NCBI RefSeq assembly: GCF_030867145.1
Contig: NC_134442.1
Location: 4,231,001-4,295,000 of the forward strand
Source: Opisthocomus hoazin
Taxonomy: Eukaryota > Chordata > Aves > Opisthocomiformes > Opisthocomidae
Direction of reading: 5' to 3'
Length of the DNA: 64,000 nt
Shown here: positions 33,777-44,639 of the stretch, piece by piece
How positions within the stretch are numbered: the first letter of the stretch is position 1
Layout: each line of letters opens with the position of its first letter
Position numbers and translations under genes: made by a program
The notes under the pieces: model-generated
The model's database searches: none
Told to the model about the DNA's origin: nothing
The model's input: the letters and a program-made list of their open reading frames with translations, nothing else

Positions 33777-36700
33777 ACAGTGACATGTTATGAGAGACTT
33801 TTCATGGAAGAAAGCTAAAATCTTTCATTTTCTCATTGTGGGTTTTTTCCATTTTTTTTTTCTTTCAGATACTCCTGTTCATCCTGGGGAGTCTTTTCCC
33901 AAGGTAGAAATGCTCAGCTTTTCTTTCACGAGACCTGAGTGGCAATAGGATTTTCTGTCACTTACTGCAGGCGGGGGGAAGATGGTCTGTCCATCAGTCT
34001 TCTTCCCAGATACCCAGCACTCACGTGTGCTTGAGTTGAAGGCTGATCATAGTTATGTGTTCCCCTCAAAAGAAGCCGGACCCTGCTGAGAGTAGTGGAG
34101 TCCATATTCAAAGCTCTCATCTCCAAACTTCTCCCTCTTTCACAGGGTGCCCGAAGGCAGCCTCCACACTCCATTTCTAGGCAAGGACACGCAGGGCACG
34201 TTTCAGCTGGCCACATACAGCTGCTCAGCATCATTTCTACAGTCTTAGCACCTCTGGGGCTTCTTTATGGGTGTCTCGGGTACCACAAAGATGCTGTGAC
34301 ACAGCTGTGTCTGGTGTCAAGCTCACAGCCTGGCAGGACACTGCAGGGAAATGGTCAAGTGTGCTACAGACAGGATCTTCTTTGGGGACAGCCATTCATC
34401 TCCCAAGACTACAGCCCACATTTCCTGGAGCCCCACAGGTTAGAAGGGTGCTGGGGCACCTCACGGCCACCCAGAACCTTGCCTGGCATGGCTTGAAGAG
34501 TCTTTGTCTGAAAAACTGCACATGTTCTGAAGCTTCAGTGTCTGAAACTCCCCCAAACCCTCAGAGACCCAGAACAGCAACAGGAGCAGCACTGACAGGT
34601 AGGAAAAGAAAGAGCGGCACCAGGGTCCTTCCACCAAGGGAGACACAAAGAGCGAAAGTCATCACCTCAAGCAGCTGTGCCTGCAGCCTTCGGGACACCA
34701 ACGCTGTGAGACAGTCACATTCAGCCCTTGCGCACTGCAGAGTGAAATGGGCTCATGGCTGGAGAGAGGCACCTCTCCTCTGCCAGAGCTCTGGCTGCAG
34801 AGCGGGCGGCTGATGCCTTGTGCCCCACGGCCATGAGCACAGAGGCTTAGCTGGGTCAGAGAGGGGGCATGGGGGCTTGCTCAGAGGAGGGGTCTGCCCT
34901 GGAGGGGATGACAGGGAATTTTCCCAATTCTCTTTCCCATGACATTATGGCTTTTAGTTTTGTGTTCTTCTCTGCCCACCCCTCTGCTTCCTGGACCTTT
35001 CCCACCTGCTTCTCTGTTCCCACATCATTTTCCTCACAGCAAATGCTGAGAGAACCCCTCTCACCATCTGTGTGCTCAGTTCTACCCTACAGAAAATTCC
35101 CCATGGGAGGGAACAGTCTAGGGACACTTCCCTGCTTGCAGGTGGTAAAGAGCAGGTCAGACAAACCATGATGCTGTCAGCACAGGTGATGCTGGTGCTG
35201 CCTGCAGGCTTAGGGGGAGCTGAAGGCAGTTTATGAGGTTCCTAGCAGACCTACTGATCATGCCACACAATGGTTAGAGAGTTTCAGTCACTTGTAAAAT
35301 TAGAAGCTCCTTTCCCCTTTACAACTCCACAGCATGAATCAAGGGAAGAACCTTCCTTTCCAGGTAATCCCTGCCTGGACCCTCCTCTTCAAAGGAAGCT
35401 CCTCAGAAGGAGGAAGGAGCCCTCAGAAGTGCCCTGAGGATGATCTGGAGCTCTGAGCAGCGCTGACTCATGCAGCAGCCTCTGAGAGCAGAAGGACCCT
35501 GCCCTGCCCTACCACTCCTGCCACCCAGAGCTGCTCCCCACAGCACCATGGGGAGCTCCTGGGCACACTGAGTGCTGATCCTGTCAGGTGACAGAGTTCC
35601 TGCCCTGTCTCAGAGTCCCCTGGGGTGCAGGGACTCTGTTCAGATCCTGGGGCACCCCTGCATGCACCCCTAGGTTGGCACAGCTGCAGCCATCCCTGGG
35701 AGGAGGCAGCCATCCTGCCCTGTCCCTCTGATGGTGCAGCAGGCAATCACTGCCCTGGAGCACGTCCTCCTCCTCTATACCATCAGAACTAGGTAAGCCG
35801 TCCTGACAGGTCCTATAACCTGTCACATGTGTCAGGTCTAGGAGACACTTCCAGGAACAAAACTGCATTGCTCTGCAGCCAGAGTCTTACCGCATCAGGG
35901 GCTGTGAAGATGTCTTCCTCCGTGAGCTCTCAGCATCCTCCCACCCCAGACTGCCTTCAATGTCCCTCTCACTCCTCTTGTCTACCCTCGCTGCCTGCAG
36001 GCAGTGCCCTCAGCCCTGCTGCGCTTGGCAGAGGAGCTGCTCCTGGGCACAGCTGTCTCTTTGAAGTGTTTCCCTGTTACCATGAGCTCCCTCCATCCCA
36101 GGAGCCCAGCCCAGCTCAGCAGCTGAGGACCAGCCCAAGGCAGCACTTACTCTGTCCCTCTGGGCTCCCTCCAGGTGTCCCTGGGGCTCCAGGTGAATTG
36201 GTTGTGAAACAGGCTGAAGTCATCACTGATGTTGCCTGCCTCAGCTGGGGAGAAGCACTTCTTTCCAGAAGAGCCATTTCTCCTAATCAGAGTACAGCTG
36301 GGCATAAGAGTCACTTTTCCTTGTCCCACTATGAGACAGGACACCCAGACGGTTACAGGGAAGGATCTCCTTCACCCCTGCTGAGGGAAGGGATTCTGCT
36401 CAGTCAGCTGAGGCATCTGATCCTTGGTTTTCTGTTCTGGGGTTGAAAGAGGACTTGGCTCCCTCTATGCCTGCCACAAACCAATGGGAGGCAAGATTCT
36501 TCTTCCCTCACTTCAGGTGGGCAGAAAATAGGACCATGCTGCCTGGGAGCTGCTTGTGTCATCTCCCATGGTAATTACTGGAGACAGATGCCAGGAGTGA
36601 CCTGTTCAGACTCAAACCCCTGGTGACACCTGGTGTACCAGAGGTGGTCCAAGATCCCCACAGGTAACTGAAAACTCTAACAGAGGAATTAACAGGAACA

Positions 36701-37084
36701 GGATGATATCCAGGAGCACTGTCTTTGAGGCTGTTGACAGACTCCTTTGCCCAACTGAAACCACAGCAGGTGTCCAATGGGAAACTGACCCTGACCCTCC
36801 GGAGCACGTGTAGGGCAACCAGTGGAGGTATTCTTCTGAGTCATGTGCCATACAGAGAGCTAAGTTTCCCTCTTATTTCCATCAGCTGTATGTACTAATT
36901 CTCTGCTGAGTCTAGTGGAAGGTTTCTCACGTTCATCCGCGTGTTCCCTTCTGGAATTCAGGGCAGCTCTGCAATTTAATGTTGAAGTCTGGGCCCACAT
37001 GGCTAAGATGCCATGGCTGGCAGAGAAAACTACAGAAAAGCAATTCCCATTCAGAGTGGTTGCATGACAGACACCCAGACTGTA
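33777..37084 (-). other. Upstream part of OR4 unit
   Basis: This non-coding stretch carries the shared blocks 34900-35170, 35470-35870 and 35900-36250, and looser homology to about 37080 (compare 37046-37083 with 29440-29475). Homology to the OR3 unit stops where provirus sequence begins at about 37085. No gene was recognised. Confidence 0.55.
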
Positions 37085-37099
37085 TCACAGACAGATTTG

Positions 37100-37450
37100 A
37101 TTGGCAAATCCAATTTAAGGGATTATTTTTGAGACAAATTGGACAATCGGCCACCATTGATTTAACTATTCCTGTCATTCCTACACACACTGCAGATGAT
37201 TTTAAACTCTAGACCATAGCATCTACACCCCAATGTGTCTGCGCATGCTTTTCTTTCGCAAGTTCTAACATGACTTGCAGGGTTACTATTCCCTGCTTTT
37301 CTGGCGTTACCCACCACCCTTCTGTATTTTGTGGTGCTTTTAATTCTTCCATCAATTGCTCATCCAATTTACTATATTTTGGTTTCAGATTCGGGATTTT
37401 TATCTGTTTTACTGGTACTAGTGCAAGGAAACCTCATTCCGCAGCCTCTC
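37100..37450 (-). pseudogene. pol: ERV integrase N-terminal fragment
   Basis: A histidine pair (within KEKHAQTHWG, near 37230-37260) and a CPIC pair (near 37138-37152) form the HHCC zinc-binding domain. Stops interrupt the frame (a TGA near 37435 and a TAG near 37212). Homology ends near 37100, so the catalytic DDE core is absent. Confidence 0.7.
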
Positions 37451-37868
37451 TTGCTGTCTTATCTGCCAATCTATTACCTATATTTACAGCTGTCTGACCA
37501 AATTGATGAGCCTTGCAATGCATTACTGCCACTTCCTTTGGCTCATGCACCTCTTCTAGGAGCTGGAGGATTTCTTCTTTATGTTTTATCGATGATCCTT
37601 GGGCTTAAAGCAGTCCTCTTTCTTTCCAGATAGCCCCATGAGCGTCAATCATGCCAAATGCACATTTGGAATCAGCCCGTATATTTACCCTCTTTCCTTC
37701 TGCCATTGGCGAGGCTTGTTTCAATGCCACCAGTTCTGCTTTCTGTGCCGAGGTATTTGCAGGCAGCGTTCCTGACTCCAGTACCTTGGTGGTGGTGACA
37801 GCAGCGTATCCAGCCGTTCGTCTTCCTTCTTTCACAAAGCTGCTTCCATCCATAAATAACTCCAAATC
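37450..37868 (-). pseudogene. pol: ERV RNase H domain, broken
   Basis: FMDGSS gives the first catalytic aspartate, SAQKAELVAL the glutamate and RADSKCAF the second aspartate. An in-frame TAA near 37605-37607 precedes the C-terminal part with AVMHCKAHQ near 37520. The RT fragment upstream is in another frame. This domain would cut the RNA strand during reverse transcription but is not translatable as one piece. Confidence 0.75.
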
Positions 37869-38047
37869 AGGATTTTCCAGAGGTTCATCTTTCAGGTCCG
37901 ATCTGCTGGAATAGACTTGTTCAACAGTTAGCAGTCATGTTCATCTTCTAGACTTCCTGTCGGATTTTCCATCGACAGAAACATTGCTGGATTTACAATG
38001 GTTGTGGTTTTCAATTCCACATCATCTTGTTCCAGCAAGACAACCTG

Positions 38048-39300
38048 CTATTTCAGCATTCTGCTGGGGGATAGCCAATGACCCTCCTTTTGTTCTAAAA
38101 CAGTTACCACCATGTGTGGTACATACACCACCATCTTTTGGCCCATAGTCAATTCTCGAGCTTCCTGAATCAGCAATACCGTTGCTGCCACAGTGCGCAA
38201 ACATCCCGGCCATCCTTTACTGACGTTGTCGAGTTGTTTAGAGAAGTATCCTACTGGCCACTTCCAGGATCCCAGACGTTGTGCCAGCACTCCAAGGGCC
38301 AGATGTTGCCTCTCATGTACAAACAGCTCCAAAGTTTTGGTTAGATCAGGTAAACCCAAAGCAAGGGCCATTATCAATGCCTTTTTAAGTTCCCTAAATG
38401 ATTTTTGGCATTTAGGCCGTCCTGTAGCAAGGCTCTCCCATTCAAAAGCAAATATGCTTTGACTTTGTATATCCAGAGGTGTGCAAAAGAATGCATCCTT
38501 AAAATCTAGTACAGTAAACAATTTATGTTCCTCTTTTAGAGACGTCAGCAAAGTATAAGGATTGGCTACTACTGGGTGTATATCTTGAACTATCTGGTTT
38601 ATAGCTCTTAAATCCTGGACTAGCCGATATTCTTTTCCTCCAGATTTTCTTACTGGTAATATAGGAGTGTTGTATTCTGACTCGCATTTTACCAAAAGTC
38701 CATATTGCAAAATTTTTGTGATTAACCTCTCCAATCCTTCTCGAGTCTCCCATTTAAGAGGATATTGTTTTTGTCTTACCGGCTTGGATCCAGGTTTTAA
38801 GGTCACTTTTACTGGTTCTGCCAATTTGGACTGTCCCGGAACTTCATTTGCCCAAACCAAGGGGGTCACTGCGTTTTCCACCTCTTCTGGAATTTGCTTC
38901 TCCTTAGGGGAATCCTGTAACATAAACACTCTCGCCTCTACGGCTTTTGATTCTGGTATTAATAGTTCAGTTTCCCCATTCTTAAAAGTTATTTGTGCCT
39001 CCAATTTACTTAGCAAGTCTCGCCCTAATAAAGGCAGAGGGCATTCAGGCATATATAAAAACTGGTGTGTTACCCACTGTTTTCCCAACTTAAATTTCAA
39101 TGGTTCCAAAAATGGCCGATTTTCTCTTTGTCCTGTCGCACCAACGACATCTACCGACTGATGACTGCATTTTCCTTTACATGTGTTTAATACCTAATAA
39201 GTGGCTCCTGTATCTACTAAAAATTCTGTTTCTTCATTCCCTAGCTTTAATGTAACCAGGGGTTCAGCTAGGGTTGACTCTCCCGGTCCTCTTCATGATT
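38048..39300 (-). pseudogene. pol: ERV protease and RT with the catalytic core deleted
   Basis: The protease active site DTG lies at 39206-39214 and is followed by an in-frame TAG (39194-39196). From about 39109 the frame is open for roughly 350 codons: protease C-terminus (LLGRDLLSK), then RT fingers with VQDLRAIN and the first catalytic aspartate in FTVLDFKDAFF, then FAFEWE. At about 38430-38437 it jumps in frame to the thumb/connection part (KSFRELKKAL, ALGLPDLTK, KQLDNVSKGWP). The palm segment with the YxDD box is therefore missing, while the reading frame continues. No polymerase activity is possible. Confidence 0.82.
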
Positions 39301-39306
39301 TCTCAT

Positions 39307-40820
39307 TTAAGTCATCAATTTGATCGCACGAAGAGTCAGATCTAATTCCCCGGTCTTAGGACATTCCCTCTTCCAGTGCCCATGCTCCTTACAAATAACA
39401 CATTGGTCCGGCGCTAATTGAGGATTTATCCTTCCTCTTTCTCCAACATTCATCCCTCTCCCTCTTCCTCTACTTCTCCTGTTATTCCCAGTCAGAGCTG
39501 CCAATAACTTCCCATCCCTCCGGGCCTGTTTTATTTCTTTTTCTTTTTCTCTATTATTATATACAGTCCAAGCTACTTCAAGCATCTTGCCCAAATCTCT
39601 AGACTCAGGTCCTTCTAATTTCTGGAGCTTTTTTCTAATGTCAGGGGCTGATTGACCCATAAATATGGAGGCCAACTGTGATGCTTCCTCTGGTTTTTCT
39701 GGGTCCAGATTAGTATATTTTTGGGCAGTTTCCTTCAGTCTCTCCATGAAGGCTGAAGGGGATTCATTTAATTCCTGTCTTACTTCATAAATTTTTGACC
39801 AATTTATCGCTTTCGGCATCGCATGTTTAACACCAAACAAAATCCACCTCTGATATCTGGTCAACATCCCCCTGGGTCCCGGCTAATTTGGGTCCCGGTC
39901 CGTATCCGAGGAGGGGAAGTTCTGATCTACCATTCCCTGCAAATCTCCATGGGCATGGGCTCCTTCTACCTGTTTCCTAGCAGTATTCAGTACCATTCTT
40001 TTTTCCGTGTCATCAAGCAAACTGTCTAAAATCACCTGCAAATCTTTCCAATCATGGTCCTGGGTCCTAATTATTGTCTCAAAAACCTTTGCTACTCTCT
40101 CAGGGTCTTCTCCATAAGTGCCTGCTACCTCTATCCATGACCTTAAATCAGTTATTGAAAATGGAACTTTTACTGTCACCGGACCAGTATTTCCTACTGC
40201 CTCTCAGAGAGGGGCCTGGACGGGAGCTGGCTCCGCTACCCCTCCTGTTCTTCCCCGCGTTCTTCCTGAAACCGGGCTAAATCCTCTCACTCCCTCCCCC
40301 AGAGGAGAGGCGGAAGGGCTACCAATCTCGGATTCCTGTTCCTCCTGATTATCCCCCATCTCCGACGCGGTGCTACCATTAGCTCAACATCATCCTCCTC
40401 AGACTCAAATTTCAAACACTCTTTCCCGACGCTACAATTGGCGCAGCATTTCTTTGAACCTTTTTCACATTTTCCCTTTTTCAAAGGCATTACCATAGAA
40501 CCGCGCAGATGTATCCCACACTGCCTCTGCCATTCCAGATGATTTCTCAATGAGAAAAACAAATCTACATATGTCACTTCTTCCCATTTGCCTTCCCTTT
40601 TACGGAACAACATCAATTGCAAAATGGTATTATAACACAGTGTCCCATCCTCCGGCCACTTCTCCCCATCATCCAGAGTATACAACGGCCACCAATGATT
40701 ACAATACTCAATTAACTGTTTCTGAGTTAAAGGGTCCTCCTCCAGCTCTTTCCAGTGTTTTAAAATACATCCCAGAGGCGTGGCCCATGGGATGGGTCTT
40801 TTACTCAGAAAGGTGCCCAT
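39307..40820 (-). pseudogene. gag: ERV gag (matrix, capsid, nucleocapsid), broken
   Basis: The ATG at 40818-40820 starts MG, a myristoylation-type N-terminus, and a matrix-like frame runs to 40287. A frameshift between about 40287 and 40179 leads to the capsid frame, which has one in-frame TAG at 39883-39885. The capsid continues with the segment around ESPSAFMERL, the place of the retroviral major homology region. One CCHC zinc knuckle (CX2CX4HX4C, near 39360-39405) follows an arginine/glycine-rich stretch. The stop is at 39307-39309. Gag proteins form the virion core; this copy cannot make a full-length one. Confidence 0.82.
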
Positions 40821-41207
40821 CCTTCAAATGACCAGTGGTAGTGATTGTGCACTATATCACAGACACTAGCCAGAGGGATCCCACCCTCTGGGAGATCTCT
40901 CTCTCAGATCCCAGCCCCCTGCTGAGATCCTGGAGACTTCAACCCCCTGTTGAAGACCTCACCCTTGGGCCCCGCTCCACCAGCTTTCACCGAGCAGATA
41001 TTTTTCACAAAGGTACCTTTTTAGCCCAACTCTGCATGGCTTTTACTTACAAGCAGGCATGTGTTATAGCTAAAGAATGCCTTAATTAAATTCCAGGAGA
41101 CTTACTTGGAATCCTTCAGTCCGGGGATCAGAGGTTCTCCTCGAGAATCCCTCGATGCCAGCTGGAGGTCCCGTGATCCCGCGGATCCGTCGGTATTCAC
41201 AAGCAGG

Positions 41208-41225
41208 GTCCCACCTGGGTCGCCA
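41208..41225 (-). other. Primer binding site, tRNA-Arg-like
   Basis: The reverse strand reads TGGCGACCCAGGTGGGAC. It starts with TGG (complement of tRNA CCA) and fits the 3' end of a vertebrate tRNA-Arg with at most one visible mismatch from memory. It lies 5 nt inside the LTR end. A tRNA library comparison would settle the isoacceptor. Confidence 0.6.
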
Positions 41226-41230
41226 GAAAC

Positions 41231-41668
41231 TGTCACCGAAAATCCGAGAATAATACCTCTTAACACCAATGTAGTGTTAACAGCCAGGCATTCTTTATTG
41301 CGGCGCCGGATGCACGGGGGATAATTCCACCGAACGTGCATACCCCGTACCCCTTCCGTGCAGTTTATATAGATCAAAATATACATATTTATCTGCTACA
41401 TGAGCCCTTCCTTTCATAGTCAAATCAGTCCATTTTCATACACTCCTCCCACCCACGCTTGCGCAGTGCCTCCTAGTGGTGGTCGTCGGGGGTCCCAAGA
41501 TGCAGGCTTATCCTCTTCATCACAGTTTCTGCGCAAACTCAGTTTTCTTCTGGCTCTTGTCCCTGCAGAACAGGTTGTCTTGACCAGTTCTAGGCACCTG
41601 CTAGTTTTAATTAAAACTAACTTCTTTGGGGGGAGATGTATGACTTTTTGCTTCAGTTAATTTACACA
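41231..41668 (-). mobile_element. 5' LTR of the gammaretrovirus-like provirus
   Basis: The 3' end of the LTR is TGACA at 41231 on the reverse strand. It contains a TATATAAA promoter box near 41358-41366 and AATAAA near 41290-41296, in the correct order for U3-R-U5. The outer end is less certain: TGTGTAAATTAA gives 41668, but a start further right (to about 41750 or 41890) cannot be excluded. No second LTR is present to compare. Confidence 0.6.
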
Positions 41669-42249
41669 ATAGATAGGTACCACAAATGCACCTGCAACCA
41701 TTTGGTAACGCTATTTCTATTAAAATCCCCCTTCACCATTATTGTTTAACATTAATGATTACCTCGGGACTAAACCCTCTGTTCCCACACCTAATGTCCA
41801 AATGGGCAGGACTGTACAAGAGACATAGCAGCATTGTTCGTGCTTTATGATTAACTAATTTCATCACCTTGGTTACAGGCCCACATTACACATCTCCATT
41901 CTTTTACTCCTAATGAAGCAGTATTAGCTTATCTTGCAGCCCTTACCATCCTCTGCAAGTATCAAGACTGCAGGAGCTTTGGCTTTGTCATTATTCCCGC
42001 ATCCATGGACACATTTTCTAAATTCCCCCTTTGCAGCTTCCCCTGTTTCCAGCTCCTGTGTGCTGCCTTTTTGCCGTGGAACTCAGACAGGTCATGTCAT
42101 CAGCCTCCTGAGAAGAATGCTTCTCTTCATGGGTGTTCAGACAGATCATTCTTGTCCTCCGAGGAGGCTGTAAGCTTTATCAGATTTCCTGAGCTCCTTC
42201 CCCCTGCAGAGCTGCTTCCCACGACACAACCGGTATCAGTCTCCCAGGT
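41669..42249. other. No gene recognised
   Basis: It may include the outer part of the proviral LTR. No coding motif, RNA gene or other element was seen. Confidence 0.35.
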
Positions 42250-42570
42250 ATGTCAAAGTCTTCTTCTCTGGACTTCACCCATCTGTACTCCACTGCTGGC
42301 TTTCCTCACTCCTGGCACCTGGGACCCCACTATTCCCTGGTCACGACAGCCAAGGCAGACACTGATGATCACATCCCTGATCAGCTCTTCCTTGTTGGCT
42401 GGGGCCAGGTCCTGGTGAGCATCGCCCTTCTCAGCCCACTTGGCAGCTGTGTTAACAAGTTGTCCCAAGATCCTCCCAACTGCTGGCACCCTGTTTCCTT
42501 GCCTGGCTGGGGAATGCCGGGGCAGTTACTGTCCCCCATGGGAACCTGCTCATTGACCTGAGAATTCCTT
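42250..42570 (-). mobile_element. CR1 LINE ORF2 endonuclease fragment
   Basis: On the reverse strand two overlapping frames together resemble the AP-endonuclease domain of CR1 ORF2. One reads GDSNCPGI near 42535, where CR1 has its conserved GDFN-type motif, and WDNLLTQL follows. The other reads NKEELIRDV, CLGCRDQGIVGS near 42310-42410. A frameshift separates them. It is a short, inactive fragment from the rarely retained 5' part of a CR1. Confidence 0.6.
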
Positions 42571-44639
42571 GGGTTGCAGACAGAAGACTTCTTCTGCTTC
42601 CTCACCCTGATCAAGTAGTTTGTAACTGCCAACACAAAGTTACTCTTGCTGACTTCTCCTCTCATCCTCACTCACAAAAGATAACGAAATATGTTACCCA
42701 GGTCTTAGAGGAGCTCCATATATCCGAGTTGCTCCTTCACACAGAGAGCATCCCCCTGTTACCCATACTCCCTGCAGCAGAGACTGTATCTTTCTCTTGC
42801 ATCACCCAAGCTCAGAAAATTGTCCCACCACAACTCAAGTAATCCAAAAACTTCATAGTGCTGTGACAAGTCATGGGGTTTCAGCTCCTCCTGCCCGTGC
42901 TCCAGTCTCTCCTGGCCGTGCACATCTGGGTTGCAACATCTCAGCTCTTGCACCAAGGCAGAGCACAGACTGCTCACAGGGAAAGCTGAGCTCTGCTCCT
43001 GACCAGAAGACCATTGTAGATCGAGAAGTTCATGCTGCACTGCATAGATTGCTTAGCAGCAGGACAACCTCAGCAGCTCGTTGTCACAGTGGAGCCTGCA
43101 GGCAGCTCCCACCTGGTACTGACCATTCCACCACCTGCGCGGCCTTGTCTCCATCTAGCCATGCAGCATGAAGTTGTCATGAGAACATCCTTTCTGTTGG
43201 ATTTAGAGATGATGAACAGAGTTGTTACTTTGCAGGGAAATACAAGAAGAGATTGAATGACTGAAATAGGATACTTTTTTCTGTGGAGAGGGTCTGCACG
43301 GCATTCTGCATGTGTGTAGAATTACCATTTGATGCTACAGCACCCAGGCATCCCACCACCTAAAAGGAAGAAACTATCGATACTTTTCTCTCCTTACAAT
43401 CTTAGTCCTAACAGCATTTTACCTCACAGAATCAGAGTACCTTTCTTAACTGGGATCATAACAGACCAGCACCCCCTGGTAAAAAAACTCTCTAGGCATA
43501 CATAGGTGCAGTTCCTCTGCTCCCATGGACTGGTAAGGCCGTAGTCTGCAAAAGTAACCCCTGGCTGGATCCCCATCCGCCACTGGCTGTTGTGCTCCTG
43601 AGTCCTGCCTCAAAGCTCAAAGGCCTGGGAGACCTTGGTGGCGGTAACGGAGGCAAAGAGGTCATAGACTATTTGAGATCTATCTAGACCTCCTCTTACT
43701 AAATTCAGCAGTGGCCCCATACTCTCTGTTTCTTCTTTACCTCTTCCTAATGTGTCACAGCTCATTTTGGTGCCTGTTGCATTACCTTTTCAGTTGCAAT
43801 TCAGTTAAGGATTAATGCTTTAAAGAATAAGGATTCTAGCTGGGCCTGGAGGAGGCTGTGGTTGAGGACAAGATGTACCCAGGCACACTGTGATAATGAT
43901 TGTTCTGTTCCTTGACTGTGTCATCGTAGGTGTGAGTAACGAGCCCAGTTCTTTGTGCATCGTGTTCACGCAATGCCTGCAGCTATTGGGTAGAGGAGGG
44001 ACAGACCTTGCCTCTCTGATGGCATCTGATGGCTGATAGATCTGACTGAAGTCATCAGTCAGTGGCACAAAGGTACCAAGTCACACTCTTTGTGATGCCA
44101 TCTGGAGGGACCTGTCACACACACCCCAAAGGGAAACTGATTTCCTGTAGGTCCTCTGCTGTCCCTGCCAGCCCTGGCATCACATATAGCTTTGTGGGCC
44201 TGGTTATGAACATGAAACTGTGTAGCTACCCTGAATTCTCCAAGTCAACGCGGAGATAAACATGAAACAACTGCCAATGTAGTCAGTGGTGATCTAGTAA
44301 ATATAGCAGAAGCAGAAGAGATAGACTGAGCTCTCCCTGTGGGACATGACATGAACTATTCAGATGAATGCCTCTGTAGGCCACCGTGAACATGATTAGT
44401 AGGGACAGGTTCAATTGCCCTTATTTTGGGCATCAGCTGTCATTCCTTTGGCGAAAGGAAATGGCCAGCAGCCTCTAAGAGCATGTGAACAGATGTGGCC
44501 CTGTCTCTGCAAACTGCTCCATTCGTACCTGCATGTATCTTAGACCAACTCTGGCATCTCACATGCCACCAGACAGTTGCATCTGAACCCCTCAGTCGTG
44601 GCCTCCATCTCCATTAATCAGAATTGGAGCTTAGAAAAA
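42571..44639. other. No gene recognised
   Basis: I recognise no protein domain, RNA gene or element end. Open frames up to 124 codons (for example 42797-43171) lack motifs. Confidence 0.4.

Larger units (their letters stand above)
37085..41668 (-). mobile_element. Defective gammaretrovirus-like endogenous provirus, reverse orientation
   Basis: Reading right to left: one LTR (41231-41668), a tRNA-Arg-like primer site, leader, gag (40820-39307), protease/RT (about 39300-38048), RNase H (37865 to about 37450) and the N-terminus of integrase (about 37400-37100). The rest of integrase, env and the 3' LTR are missing, and the left edge joins OR4-unit sequence. The order and the one-CCHC nucleocapsid fit a gamma- or epsilon-type avian ERV. 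There are multiple stops, at least two frameshifts and an RT-core deletion. It cannot encode infectious particles. Confidence 0.85.
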
